NCBI GenBank assembly: GCA_029194675.1
Contig: JARFXP010000002.1
Location: 496,001 to 560,000, forward strand
Length of the DNA stretch: 64,000 bases
Direction of reading: 5' to 3'
From: Nitrospira sp.
Lineage (GTDB): Bacteria; Nitrospirota; Nitrospiria; Nitrospirales; Nitrospiraceae
The translations under genes and the position numbers were made by a program. The notes beneath the pieces were generated by a model. It was not told the origin of the DNA and searched no databases. It was given only the letters and a program-made list of their open reading frames with translations. Position 1 is the first letter of the stretch; the number at the start of each line of letters is the position of its first letter. Of the stretch, positions 1 to 8,719 are shown piece by piece.

Positions 1-178
1 GGGGATCGTAACGCATGACGGAAAAAAATAATGCGGCGACGATGTCGGCGGCGGAGGCGCAGCTCGATGGATGGCCGCTCCCTGCCTCGCTGGTCGCCCG
101 CACACTGTTGATACGGAGTTGGGTGGCCTTGTTGTGTAAGGTGCTGAGTAACTCAGACGAGGTCGCTAAACTAGCCAT
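1..178 (-). CDS. Transketolase, N-terminal part (runs off the window)
   Basis: The reverse strand from ATG at 178 is open to the window edge and gives 59 residues. They contain RINSVRATSEAGSGHPSS, the thiamine diphosphate-binding N-terminal signature of transketolases (SGHP), followed by SVMRYDP. AAAGGA lies eight bases upstream of the ATG (reverse strand), which fixes the start. Transketolase moves two-carbon units in the pentose phosphate and Calvin-type pathways. Only the first tenth is visible, so a full-length enzyme cannot be told from a split N-terminal-subunit form. Confidence 0.8.
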   Translation of the reverse strand, partial: MASLATSSELLSTLHNKATQLRINSVRATSEAGSGHPSSCASAADIVAALFFSVMRYDP

Positions 179-307
179 AGGATATCCTTTCGGGAGTAGG
201 GATCGATTGAGATAAAAGGCGTGTAGTTCTGATTGTATACTCTCGGCAGTAGGCTGATCGAAGTTGAGGCTAACAAATCGGCCGGGTAGAGGTCAATGAA
301 GAGATGA

Positions 308-333
308 GCTCCCCTGGAGAGAACCAGGGGAGC
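308..333 (-). terminator. Perfect 10-bp hairpin downstream of the lipoprotein gene
   Basis: GCTCCCCTGG and CCAGGGGAGC form a perfect 10-bp stem with a 6-base loop, 36 bases past the stop of the lipoprotein gene that ends at 369. On the reverse strand it is followed by TCATCTCTTC rather than a strong T-run, so it may be a weak intrinsic terminator or a transcript-stabilising hairpin. Confidence 0.55.
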
Positions 334-368
334 CCTGAAGCTATAGTGATGATCGACCGGCGGGTTGC

Positions 369-1079
369 TTAGCTTTGAGCGGCGGGCGTGACTACCAGTA
401 CCTCATTCGAACAGGAACTAGAACTTTCCGATTCGCCCACTTCGCCCCCATAGGCACTGATTGCAAAGAAATAGGGTGTGTTCGGCTCGAGCCCGGTAAT
501 GATGGCCGGCGGGGCCTCGACCGATTGGCTTTCCTCATAGGAACATGAGCCCGGTTCTCCGGATGATTGTTTTCCGTAATGAACAGAGTAACCAGCCACA
601 TTGGAATCAGGGTAAGCTTCCCAGGTCAATCGTGCGGTCGCGCCGGTCCGAGTGGCGGTCAGCGAGATGGTCGGGTCTTCCTCTCCCTCGGCAGGTTCCA
701 CTTCGGCTTCAGGGGCAGAATCTTCGGCCGCATTCGCGGCCGCATGTGCGGTCTCGTGTTCTGCGGTCGCCTGTTCTTCGGCCGTGTGTTCTGCGTCCGC
801 ATGTTCTGCGTCCGCATGTGCGGTCGCGTGTTCTGTTGATGTTGCTGCCGGGTCGTCCTCTGCAGGAGATCCCGTTGTAGCAGGGTTAGAGTCCGACTGC
901 GTCCCTTCACCCGAATGGGCGTCGGATGGTGTGGAGAGAGACGAAATAGTCGGTCCCCCTTGTCCGTCTGCACCACATCCAGCTAGTGGTAGGGCGATGA
1001 GGCCTAAAACTATGACCTGGGCGATCGCAATCGTGAAATTTCGATGGGCGAGGCCAAGCGAAATCGCGTTTCTCAGCAT
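369..1079 (-). CDS. Lipoprotein with low-complexity Ala/Glu/His linker and fibronectin type III domain
   Basis: The protein has 236 residues. The start at 1079 is chosen because GAGGGAG lies just upstream and a lipoprotein signal follows at once (hydrophobic stretch, then LAGC lipobox near residue 34). Residues about 60-125 are a low-complexity tract of AEHADAEH-type units rich in Ala, Glu, His and Thr. The C-terminal 100 residues look like an FnIII domain (TARLTWEAYPDSNVAGYSVH, then ITGLEPNTPYFFAISA), with two Cys that could pair. It is probably a surface or periplasmic lipoprotein with an extended linker carrying a binding domain. The ligand is unknown. Confidence 0.75.
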   Translation of the reverse strand: MLRNAISLGLAHRNFTIAIAQVIVLGLIALPLAGCGADGQGGPTISSLSTPSDAHSGEGTQSDSNPATTGSPAEDDPAATSTEHATAHADAEHADAEHTAEEQATAEHETAHAAANAAEDSAPEAEVEPAEGEEDPTISLTATRTGATARLTWEAYPDSNVAGYSVHYGKQSSGEPGSCSYEESQSVEAPPAIITGLEPNTPYFFAISAYGGEVGESESSSSCSNEVLVVTPAAQS

Positions 1080-1336
1080 AAGAAACTCCCTCAGAATTAG
1101 GTGAATATTGTGTATGAAGCAACGACAGTTCCAGTGCCAAAGCAAGGGTTATGCCCAGGTGCCAATAAAAAAAGGTATTACGATTCAGTATGTTGTAAAT
1201 TTGTCGGACGGACCAAGATGCTGAGTGTGAAGGGATCAGCCTTCAAGTACTGCCGATAGCCAGCGAGGTTGTGATGAGGCCGCACCGTAGGATTGGCCAA
1301 GTCACGACCATTGTGATGATTGATCAACGGAAGGGA

Positions 1337-2185
1337 TTACGAAGTGATTCGTTGAGGATCTTCTCGATCTCTAAAAAATCGAAACAGCAGATAGCCGTTT
1401 ATAAGAACCACGATGGATAAAATACTGTAGGTTGTGATGGGTGTGGCCAGATCGAGTTCTACCAGCACGCGAGACAAGCCGAATCCGACTACTAATCCAT
1501 CGAATGCCATACAAATGCGTCTGAACGTTTCAGGATCCATCAATCGGATGAGGTAGGTTCCGAGTGGAATACCAACGATGACGCTCGGAACGATGTAGGG
1601 GATAATATCCATACTGCCGACACTGTAGAAGCCGATGAATCCATAAGCAATCGCCGTGAGAGAGGACTCAGCGACACGGATGACTCCCAAGGCTGCCCGG
1701 AAATCTTGTTTGGCATACCCCTGATTGTTGAAGAGCAAGGCAAGAGGGGGCCCGGAAATGGTTGTGACCGAATAGAGTGTCCCGATTCCAATTCCAAACG
1801 GGACGGCAATAGCCTTTTCAGCTTGAATGGGTTTTCGGATGCCGGCAGCTTGAAGGAGGATCAACGGTAATAAACAGAAATAGGTGACGAATTTGATCCA
1901 TGCCGGCTGAACCAGAAAGAGAATGTAACTGCCGATCCCGATTCCAACGGCCAGCCCAATCAGAATAGGGGCTACACGCCACCAGATATTCGGGATACTC
2001 TTCCGATTCATGAACAGTACATACCCATTGATGACGAGTTCGATCAGCACGAGGGCAGGGTTTAAGATGCGATTGGTGTAGAACAGCAAGGCCACGGGAA
2101 CAGTGATCGACGAAAAGCCGTAGCCGAGTGCACCGTTGACCGTGGCGGCGACAAACGTAATGAGGACAAGAACGACTGAATCCAT
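1337..2185 (-). CDS. TSUP (TauE/SafE) family permease
   Basis: The product is an integral membrane protein of about 282 residues with around eight hydrophobic segments. It shows the family's N-terminal pattern of a small-residue-rich helix followed by GALGYGFSS, and a matching second half (TTISGPPLALLFNNQG). TSUP proteins export or import sulfite, sulfoacetate and related anions. ATG 2185 lies 7 bases past the Rrf2 stop and is preferred; an in-frame ATG at 2218 would overlap the upstream gene. Co-transcription with an Rrf2 regulator suggests sulfur- or redox-controlled expression. The substrate cannot be assigned from sequence. Confidence 0.85.
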   Translation of the reverse strand: MDSVVLVLITFVAATVNGALGYGFSSITVPVALLFYTNRILNPALVLIELVINGYVLFMNRKSIPNIWWRVAPILIGLAVGIGIGSYILFLVQPAWIKFVTYFCLLPLILLQAAGIRKPIQAEKAIAVPFGIGIGTLYSVTTISGPPLALLFNNQGYAKQDFRAALGVIRVAESSLTAIAYGFIGFYSVGSMDIIPYIVPSVIVGIPLGTYLIRLMDPETFRRICMAFDGLVVGFGLSRVLVELDLATPITTYSILSIVVLINGYLLFRFFRDREDPQRITS

Positions 2186-2192
2186 TGGATAA

Positions 2193-2627
2193 TTAGCCCT
2201 TGGGATGGCCTGCGGCAAAGTCGGCTAGGGAATAGTGATCGAGGATTCCAGCAATCGCATCACGCACTGTGCCCATCACTTGTTGTACAGGACACCGTGT
2301 CTTATTCGCATAGGGACAATCGTTGCATTTCTGGTACGCCGTCTTACTGACGCAGCCGATCGGCGCCAGGGGACCATCGAGTATACGTATGACTTGGCCG
2401 AGTGTGATCTCGTCCGGCTGTTTAATAAGGACATATCCTCCGTTCACGCCTCGTCGGCTGGAGATGACCCCAGCTCGCTTGAGTGTGAGAAGAATCTGTT
2501 CCAAGAATTCAACAGGGATGTGCTGGCGAGCGGCAATATCGTGACGCTGCAGAGTTCGGTTTCCGTGAACCAGCGTGAGTTCAAGCAACGCCCGGAGACC
2601 ATATTCACTTTTCTTCGAGAGTTTCAC
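2193..2627 (-). CDS. Rrf2 family transcriptional regulator with three-plus Cys cluster
   Basis: The 144-residue protein starts with GTG. It has an N-terminal winged helix (KLSKKSEYGLRALLELTLVH) typical of Rrf2 proteins such as IscR, CymR, NsrR and RsrR. A Cys cluster at about residues 92-112 (C-x9-C-x2-C-x7-C) resembles the [Fe-S] ligand region of IscR/NsrR-type members, so a redox- or NO-sensing cluster is likely. It is the first gene of an operon with the TSUP permease and probably controls it. Which signal it senses is not visible. Confidence 0.9.
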   Translation of the reverse strand: MKLSKKSEYGLRALLELTLVHGNRTLQRHDIAARQHIPVEFLEQILLTLKRAGVISSRRGVNGGYVLIKQPDEITLGQVIRILDGPLAPIGCVSKTAYQKCNDCPYANKTRCPVQQVMGTVRDAIAGILDHYSLADFAAGHPKG

Positions 2628-2658
2628 GAAAGTAGAGTTAGTTTGTCAACAATCGTTG

Positions 2659-2688
2659 AGAATAGGGTAAACCTCGACGGTTCGTCAA
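2659..2688 (-). promoter_or_regulatory. Putative sigma-70 promoter for the Rrf2-TSUP operon
   Basis: Reading the reverse strand, TTGACG (2683-2688) and TATTCT (2659-2664) are separated by 18 bases, about 30 bases upstream of the GTG start. A nearby TTGAC-rich stretch overlaps it and could be an operator, as Rrf2 genes are often autoregulated. Confidence 0.4.
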
Positions 2689-2844
2689 GGTCAAAGTTTG
2701 TGGGACGAGTATTCAGTCGGTGGCCGACATAGGAGACGTCTCGGCTAGGTCGATCACTTCATAGTCCACTCTTCCTCCCAGCTTTTATTCCCTTTGGGGA
2801 TTCATTAAGATAGGTACCTCGTATCGTTCTCCTCCACGAGGTCA

Positions 2845-4209
2845 TTGTTGAAATCCAAGATCGTCTTTTCTTGCCAAACCTGTGGACATCAGGCGCCACG
2901 GTGGCTCGGCCGCTGTCCTGACTGCGGCGGCTGGAATACGATGAAAGAGGAGCGGCAAGCGGCGACCGGAAAAGGGCGACCTGCTGCCATAAAGACCGCT
3001 CAGCCCAAGGCCACGCCTATCGGTGAAATTGAAGTGGTGGGAGAGGATCGTCGGCTCACCCGTATCGGTGAATTCGATCGTGTCTTGGGCGGTGGGGTGA
3101 TTCCCGGCGCGGTCATTCTCATCGGGGGCGATCCTGGAATCGGGAAGACAACGCTACTCTTGCAAGCCTTGCCACGGTTGGCGACCAAGGAGGCGCCTGT
3201 TCTCTACGTTTCCGGGGAAGAGTCTCCTCGGCAGATCAAGATGCGTGGGCAGCGGCTCGGCATCGAGCATCCGCATCTGTTGATTCTCGCCGAAACTTCT
3301 CTCGAACAAATTCTGAAAGCCGTCCAGGAAACTGGGCCAGCTGCGGTGGTGATCGATTCGATTCAGACAGTGTATACAGAACAAATTACCTCCGCTCCCG
3401 GTAGCATCAGTCAAGTTCAGGAAGTCGCCGGACAGCTGATGTGGTTTGCGAAACGAGCCGGTGTCCCGGTCTTTATCATCGGGCATGTGACCAAAGAAGG
3501 GGCCATTGCCGGGCCGCGGCTGCTGGAACATATCGTCGATACGGTCTTATACTTTGAAGGCGATAAAGGGCACAGCTATCGGATTCTCCGTGCCGTGAAG
3601 AATCGTTTTGGATCGACGAACGAAATCGGGGTCTTCGAAATGAAGGAGGTGGGGCTCGAAGAGGTGAATAACCCATCAGAGTTGTTTCTGGCGGAACGTC
3701 CTGAACGGAGTACCGGATCTGTGGTTGTGTCGAGTCTCGAAGGTACGAGACCGATACTGGTTGAACTGCAAGCGTTGGTGTCCTCAACCACCTACGCGAT
3801 GCCTAAACGAATGGCGAACGGGGTGGAGGTCAATCGAGTCTCGCTTCTGCTCGCCGTGATGGAGAAACGGCTTGGGGTGCATCTTTCCGGGCAGGACGTG
3901 TATGTGAATGTCGTTGGAGGCATGCATATCGACGAACCGGCGATTGACTTGGGGATCGTCGCGGCTGTCACATCGAGTTTACGGGAGGTGCCTGTCGAGC
4001 CAGGGACGTTATTGTTGGGAGAAGTAGGCCTGGGAGGCGAGGTACGTGCCGTCAGTCAGGCTGAATTGCGTATTCGTGAGTCCGCCAAGATGGGGTTCAA
4101 GCGATGCATTCTGCCTGAACGAAATCTGACGAAGCTCGATCCCATCGAGGGTATGGAGCTGATCGGTATTCAGGAACTGCGGGAGGCATTGGATGTGGTG
4201 TTGGCGTAG
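2845..4209 (+). CDS. radA: DNA repair protein RadA
   Basis: RadA is a hexameric DnaB-like helicase that promotes branch migration during recombination. The 454-residue product has the full family layout: an N-terminal zinc finger with Cys 10, 13, 24 and 27; a RecA-like core with Walker A GGDPGIGKTTLL at about 94-105; the RadA-specific KNRFG motif at 252-256; and a C-terminal Lon-protease-like domain (DVYVNVVGGMHIDEPAIDL). The start is TTG at 2845 or the next TTG at 2848, both served by GAGG at 2838. It opens a plus-strand run of housekeeping genes. Confidence 0.96.
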   Translation: MLKSKIVFSCQTCGHQAPRWLGRCPDCGGWNTMKEERQAATGKGRPAAIKTAQPKATPIGEIEVVGEDRRLTRIGEFDRVLGGGVIPGAVILIGGDPGIGKTTLLLQALPRLATKEAPVLYVSGEESPRQIKMRGQRLGIEHPHLLILAETSLEQILKAVQETGPAAVVIDSIQTVYTEQITSAPGSISQVQEVAGQLMWFAKRAGVPVFIIGHVTKEGAIAGPRLLEHIVDTVLYFEGDKGHSYRILRAVKNRFGSTNEIGVFEMKEVGLEEVNNPSELFLAERPERSTGSVVVSSLEGTRPILVELQALVSSTTYAMPKRMANGVEVNRVSLLLAVMEKRLGVHLSGQDVYVNVVGGMHIDEPAIDLGIVAAVTSSLREVPVEPGTLLLGEVGLGGEVRAVSQAELRIRESAKMGFKRCILPERNLTKLDPIEGMELIGIQELREALDVVLA

Positions 4210-4303
4210 AAATCGGGAAGCGAGAGGCAGCCAAGGCTCGGTGCTCGCGCAACGCGCACACAAAATTCATCGAATGATGATCACAATGGGCGGTGCTCGT
4301 TGC

Positions 4304-5191
4304 ATGCGCGCAGGAGAGCCTTATCCGCCTCTGCTTCCCTGTAAAGGGGAGGGTAGTGGGAAAACTGGATTGCTGCACTTCGTTGGCCTGTGTGTTGCCA
4401 TCTCCATGCTGGTTGGCTGTGCATTTTTTCCGCCGACGCCCGAACAGCCGCTCAAACGAGTCACCGCCGAAGAACTGACCGATCTGTTGCGCCAGCGAGA
4501 TGCAGCAATCCATTCTTTGAAGGGGCTGTTCAGCGCAAAAGTGCGTGGCGGGTTCTTGCCGATTGCCTCTCGCGTCGAAGGCGCGGTCTACTACCGTCGG
4601 CCGAACGCGTTGCGGCTAAGAGGGTTTACTCCTCTTGGGAATGAGCTGTTCGACTTTGTTCAAACTGATGACCTGTATAAGCTCCGCTTGCCTCTCGAGG
4701 GAAAAACCTATGCCGGTCACCAGTCCGACATGAAGGACGGTGGGAAGCTGGCTCGATTCTCTCAGTTGAGTGTATGGGCGGTGGGTGGCCTGTTGGGGAC
4801 AAACTCCATTGCCAGGGATGAAATGGTGAAGGTCGTGGAAGAGCAAGGTCGATATCGTCTCGACGTCTATGCGTCGACAACCGAGGGAACGAGCCCATCG
4901 CGTCCTCCGATCCGGCGCCTATGGTTTGACCGCCGATTGCTGGTGGTACAAGAAGATTGGTTTGGGTCGAGTGGGGAGGTCGAGGCGACGATTCAGTATG
5001 ACGATTTTAGGCCGCTCGACGAGGTGGGAAGTATTTCGGCAGAGACCATAGGGGATCAGGATGTTCGGCTATTCCGCCCCTTCAAGATTTCTCTGGAAGA
5101 TGGGCGCGGACAAGGCTCAGTGCGAGTCACCTTCCACGAGATGCATCATAATCAAGCCATACGAGCAGAAGACTTGGGTCAGGCCTCATAA
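4304..5191 (+). CDS. Outer-membrane lipoprotein, LolB/DUF4292-like
   Basis: A lipoprotein signal (VGLCVAISMLVGC) is followed by a predicted beta-rich body with features of LolB-like lipid-carrier folds: SLKGLFSAKVR, then repeated beta strands such as GAVYYRRPNALRLRGFTPLG. The start is uncertain. ATG 4304 is given; the frame is open back to 4193, which would overlap radA, and a TTG near 4370 just before the signal is possible. The stretch before the signal (PLLPCKGEG) resembles repeat-derived sequence. It lies between radA and tsaB, probably in one transcript. It may act in lipoprotein or lipid transfer at the outer membrane. Confidence 0.7.
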   Translation: MRAGEPYPPLLPCKGEGSGKTGLLHFVGLCVAISMLVGCAFFPPTPEQPLKRVTAEELTDLLRQRDAAIHSLKGLFSAKVRGGFLPIASRVEGAVYYRRPNALRLRGFTPLGNELFDFVQTDDLYKLRLPLEGKTYAGHQSDMKDGGKLARFSQLSVWAVGGLLGTNSIARDEMVKVVEEQGRYRLDVYASTTEGTSPSRPPIRRLWFDRRLLVVQEDWFGSSGEVEATIQYDDFRPLDEVGSISAETIGDQDVRLFRPFKISLEDGRGQGSVRVTFHEMHHNQAIRAEDLGQAS

Positions 5192-5197
5192 TCGTCG

Positions 5198-5971
5198 ATG
5201 AAACTCCTTGCGGTTGAAACGGCCACGACGTGGCAGAGTGTCGCAATTCTCGAAGACGACCTCATTCTGGCGATGCATGAGCAGGAGGCCGGTGGCGCTC
5301 AAGGGTCTCTCCTCTTGCCCACTATCGATCGACTGTTGTCTCAATCCGGATTGCAGCTCAGTGATCTCAGTGGTCTTGCCTGTTCGATTGGGCCGGGTTC
5401 GTTTACCGGTATCAGAGTGGGTATTGCAACGTGCCTAGGACTTCGGGAAGCCACCGGTCTTCCGCTTGCGCTGGTACCGACACTTGAAGCAATGGCGAGG
5501 AGTCTGGAAGCAGCAGCCGTTCCTGTCTGTCCGATGTTGGTCAGTCGTCGTGGAGAACTGTACTGGGCGATTTTTCGTTGGGTGGGGGGTCAGCGATTGA
5601 ATCGCACCCTGAGCGAACAAGTGGGAACACCAAGCGCGTTGGCACAGAGCCTCACCGAACACACGATGGTATTTGGGCCCGGATGGTCGTCGATGGGGCA
5701 TGATATCCAAGCGGCATTGCCGCCGTCCGTCACCGTCACGGCAGGGCCCGATCGAGCCTTCAGACCTTCCGCTAGCCAGGTCGCTCGTATCGGGATGGAG
5801 CGGCTTCGTCGAGGCGAGATCGCCGGCGAAGTGATTGCACCGCTGTATGTTCAGCGGGCCGAAGCGGAAATCCAGTACGACCGGTCGGGAGGCGTATCGC
5901 CGGTTGCGCGACGCCAGAAGCGGGTTGAAACAAAAATCGGTGAGCGAATGGGTCGATCTCGTCGCCGGTAG
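5198..5971 (+). CDS. tsaB: tRNA threonylcarbamoyladenosine biosynthesis protein TsaB
   Basis: TsaB is the inactive ASKHA-fold partner of TsaD in t6A37 synthesis on ANN-decoding tRNAs. The 257-residue product opens with MKLLAVETATTWQSVAIL and carries GPGSFTGIRVGIATCLGL at about 66-83, the family signature. It begins 7 bases after the lipoprotein and is followed by rimI after 14 bases, the common tsaB-rimI pairing. The partner tsaD lies about 10 kb downstream (15986). Its C-terminal 30 residues are basic and look like an extension beyond the fold. Confidence 0.93.
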   Translation: MKLLAVETATTWQSVAILEDDLILAMHEQEAGGAQGSLLLPTIDRLLSQSGLQLSDLSGLACSIGPGSFTGIRVGIATCLGLREATGLPLALVPTLEAMARSLEAAAVPVCPMLVSRRGELYWAIFRWVGGQRLNRTLSEQVGTPSALAQSLTEHTMVFGPGWSSMGHDIQAALPPSVTVTAGPDRAFRPSASQVARIGMERLRRGEIAGEVIAPLYVQRAEAEIQYDRSGGVSPVARRQKRVETKIGERMGRSRRR

Positions 5972-5985
5972 AACATGAAAGAAAT

Positions 5986-6546
5986 ATGAGCAGCGAGGCT
6001 CTGTCCGCATTCAGGATCGTCCCAGCAACTACGGAGATGTTACCGGACATCCTTGCTTTGGAAGAGGCTTGCTTCTCGTCCCCTTGGACGCGCAAAATGC
6101 TGGAAGCTGAGTTAACGAACAACCAATTCGCGCACTTTCTCGTCGCGAGGCACCAACAAGAGTCGGCAACAAAGGCAGAACCCACGATTATTGGGTATCA
6201 TTGCTTCTGGATCGTCTTTGAAGAGCTGCGATTGATGAATTTGGCGGTGCGAGAGTCGATGCGGAAGAGGGGGGTTGGAAGAGCGCTCGTCACCGAAGCC
6301 CTCCGTCGGGGATTAGAACAAGCGGCGACTCGGGCGGTCCTCGAAGTAAGAGCCTCCAACGAGCCCGCGCGTGCCCTCTATACACGTATAGGTTTTGTGC
6401 AGATCAGCAGTCGCCCTCATTATTATACGAATCCCACCGAAGACGCCGTGCTGATGGAAATGAACCCGCTCGTGATATTGCGCGGCCCGCAGCGGGATAA
6501 GAGCTTTGCCTCAGGAGGTGAACCAGCTTCGACCAACCCACTTTAA
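5986..6546 (+). CDS. rimI: Ribosomal protein S18-alanine N-acetyltransferase RimI
   Basis: This is a GNAT-fold acetyltransferase of 186 residues. The acetyl-CoA-binding motif A appears as RKRGVGRALVTEAL at about 90-103, and the RimI-like LEVRASNEPARALYTRIGF follows. RimI acetylates the N-terminal Ala of ribosomal protein S18. The start ATG at 5986 follows a weak GAAAGAA. The C-terminus has about 25 residues beyond the usual end. Placement directly behind tsaB supports RimI over other GNATs. Confidence 0.9.
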   Translation: MSSEALSAFRIVPATTEMLPDILALEEACFSSPWTRKMLEAELTNNQFAHFLVARHQQESATKAEPTIIGYHCFWIVFEELRLMNLAVRESMRKRGVGRALVTEALRRGLEQAATRAVLEVRASNEPARALYTRIGFVQISSRPHYYTNPTEDAVLMEMNPLVILRGPQRDKSFASGGEPASTNPL

Positions 6547-6561
6547 CTAGGAGGTGTCGTT

Positions 6562-6801
6562 ATGTTGACAGAAAATGCGATTGCCGAACAGCTTCGCCAC
6601 TCCAACACCGAATTCCGGGAACTCGAAGCGTCTCACCATCGTCTGGACCTTGAACTCAACGAACTGCAGAAGCGCCATGTCCTGACCCCGACTGAGGAGA
6701 TCGAGAAAAAACGGATACAAAAGGAAAAATTGGCGAAGAAAGACAAGCTTGCAGAACTGATTCGCCTCTACCGCGAGCAAAGGCTCGAGCCGGCGCGGTA
6801 G
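6562..6801 (+). CDS. YdcH/DUF465 family small coiled-coil protein
   Basis: The 79-residue product is almost entirely alpha-helical and charged (FRELEASHHRLDLELNELQK, then KKRIQKEKLAKKDKLAELI), matching DUF465/YdcH-type proteins of unknown function. A strong AGGAGGT lies 8 bases before the ATG. It sits between rimI and tatC on the same strand. Confidence 0.8.
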   Translation: MLTENAIAEQLRHSNTEFRELEASHHRLDLELNELQKRHVLTPTEEIEKKRIQKEKLAKKDKLAELIRLYREQRLEPAR

Positions 6802-6846
6802 CAGGCTGATCCGCCATCGACTCTGCAGGCGGCTGAATCTGTCGAT

Positions 6847-7623
6847 ATGGAACAGGCCATCCATCCGCTTGCCTCACACATCCAAGCTGTCAAGCGACGA
6901 CTGATCATCATTGGCGTGACGGTCTTGGGTTCGTTGGTGCTGACCTTTTCTTTTTCCGCCGAAATGGTCGCGTGGCTCAACCGCCCCTTTCCCAATCAAC
7001 TTGCGTTTTATGGCCCCACTGAGGCGCTGTTCGCTTCGATCAAGGTGTCATTGTTGGCAGCCCTCATTCTCAGCTTGCCGGTCATTTTTTATCAGTGTTG
7101 GAAGTTCATCGAGCCCGCCCTGTTGCCGAAAGAACAGCGTTGGGCGATCCCGCTATTTATGGTGGCGGGAGGGCTGTTCGCCTTAGGGCTGGTTTTCTGC
7201 AATCTGGTGATTTTGCCGCTGGTAATCGACCTGTTCGTCAGTTTCGGACTTGATCGTGATATTACCCCGCAGTTGAGCGTCGGCACCTACATTGATTTTA
7301 ACGTGAAATTCCTGTTCATTTTCGGCTGTGCCTTTGAGCTGCCCTTGGTCATGAGTCTCGTGGCTGTGATTGGAGTGGCATCGGCAGACACGTTCGCGCG
7401 GTACCGTAAACATGCCGTTTTGTTGTGTCTCATTATCTCCGCTATCGTGACTCCTGACGCAACGCTCTTTACCATGCTTTTGATGGCGGTTCCCTTGATG
7501 GGGCTGTATGAGATCGGGATTGTGGGTGCCCGGCTGTTCGGGCGAAGCCAGGATCTCAAGGGGGTCGATTTGCCGCTTGATCCGGATTTGCCGATCAACA
7601 CAGCCGGAACGAGGGTACGATGA
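6847..7623 (+). CDS. tatC: Sec-independent protein translocase TatC
   Basis: TatC is the twin-arginine signal receptor of the Tat pathway in the inner membrane. The 258-residue product has six hydrophobic segments, the N-terminal SHIQAVKRRLIIIG region, FYGPTEALFASIKVSLLAAL, and the conserved FxFGxxFELP motif as FIFGCAFELPLV. No tatA/tatB is adjacent, so they must lie elsewhere. Its stop overlaps the next start (ATGA at 7620), indicating translational coupling to the secreted beta-propeller protein. Confidence 0.95.
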   Translation: MEQAIHPLASHIQAVKRRLIIIGVTVLGSLVLTFSFSAEMVAWLNRPFPNQLAFYGPTEALFASIKVSLLAALILSLPVIFYQCWKFIEPALLPKEQRWAIPLFMVAGGLFALGLVFCNLVILPLVIDLFVSFGLDRDITPQLSVGTYIDFNVKFLFIFGCAFELPLVMSLVAVIGVASADTFARYRKHAVLLCLIISAIVTPDATLFTMLLMAVPLMGLYEIGIVGARLFGRSQDLKGVDLPLDPDLPINTAGTRVR

Positions 7624-8699
7624 GACACGAGGCCGTAAGGACTCAGCAGCTACGAGCCATCATGTCGGGTCTACTGTTGTGGGGTGGTGTGCTCGGTTCA
7701 GCCGGTGGGGAAACTCTCCAATCCTTCGATCAAGCGCGGATGCCGTCGCCGTTGACGATCTCAGAACGACCGGAACAATCCGCAGCCAGCGTACAGGCCT
7801 TAGTGATCGGCGGAAACGGGGTTATCTATGCCGGATCATTCGGGCACGGAATTTTCCGAACCCTGGACCGAGGAACAACATGGATTCGGGTGGGAGAGGG
7901 CGTCACTGATCCGTTTATTTTGAGTTTGGCCGCCTCGAAAAATGGTGCAATCTATGCCGGTACATTTCGTGGCGGAGTGTTTCGTTCGCGTGATGAAGGG
8001 ACTACCTGGCAGCCGGTCAATGCCGGACTCAAACGACTGGAGATCAAGGCCCTACTAGTGGTGGACCGTGAACTATTCGCCGGAACCGGAGACGGCGTGT
8101 ATCGTTTGAACGCCTCCGAAGATCACTGGACGCCTGTGACGACAGGGCTGGACGATATTCTGGTCCATGCGGTGGTTCGCGCTGCGGACGGAACATTATT
8201 CGCAGGGACGTCCGGGAAGGGCATCTTTCGGTTCAGCCCTCGCTCAACCGGTTGGGTGCGTATGCAGCATGGGTTGAAGGATCACGAGGGGATGATCGAA
8301 AACTTCGTTCGTGTTTTGGTGATTGATCGGGACCAGAGTATTTTTGCGGGCACGTTCGACGGCGGGGTCTTTCGTAGTGCCGACGGCGGACTGACGTGGC
8401 GCTCGATCAGCCGGGCACTGCCTAACGATTCTATCCGAGGCATTGTGCTCAGCGACCAAGGGTTGGTTGTCGCGACCGGGAACGGGATTTTTAAGACCGT
8501 GGATAAGGGAACGCGATGGATTCCCCTTAATAAGGGGCTGACCAACCTTGCAATTCAGGTGTTGATCGGATCTGGTGAGAAAGGACTCTATGCGGGGACC
8601 AGCTCAGGGGTCTTTCGCAGCGATGACGGTTTGTCGTGGGTGGCCGTTAATCAAGGATTGGAAGCGGAGATGGCGCCACCGCCGTTTCTCTTTCGATAA
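7620..8699 (+). CDS. Exported beta-propeller protein (BNR/YCF48-like repeats)
   Basis: The 359-residue product begins with an N-terminal export signal (IMSGLLLWGGVLGSAGG), followed by six or more repeats of the form IYAGTFRGGVFRSRDEGTTW, with Asp-box-like SxDxGxTW motifs. This is typical of seven-bladed sialidase/photosystem-assembly (YCF48-like) propellers. The protein is probably periplasmic or secreted and may bind a partner. It starts inside the tatC stop. No catalytic residues of sialidases could be placed, so an enzymatic role is not claimed. Confidence 0.8.
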   Translation: MRHEAVRTQQLRAIMSGLLLWGGVLGSAGGETLQSFDQARMPSPLTISERPEQSAASVQALVIGGNGVIYAGSFGHGIFRTLDRGTTWIRVGEGVTDPFILSLAASKNGAIYAGTFRGGVFRSRDEGTTWQPVNAGLKRLEIKALLVVDRELFAGTGDGVYRLNASEDHWTPVTTGLDDILVHAVVRAADGTLFAGTSGKGIFRFSPRSTGWVRMQHGLKDHEGMIENFVRVLVIDRDQSIFAGTFDGGVFRSADGGLTWRSISRALPNDSIRGIVLSDQGLVVATGNGIFKTVDKGTRWIPLNKGLTNLAIQVLIGSGEKGLYAGTSSGVFRSDDGLSWVAVNQGLEAEMAPPPFLFR

Positions 8700-8719
8700 C
8701 CGCAGAAAGGATACATGTA

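Noticed and set aside
545..1104. Several long plus-strand frames opposite the lipoprotein gene
   Set aside because: They follow from the repetitive GC-rich tract and encode Arg/Ser/Ala-only sequence with no domain.
369..1145. Alternative start at 1145 for the lipoprotein
   Set aside because: It would place a Cys- and His-rich stretch before the signal peptide; ATG 1079 has a GAGGGAG site and gives a normal lipoprotein signal.
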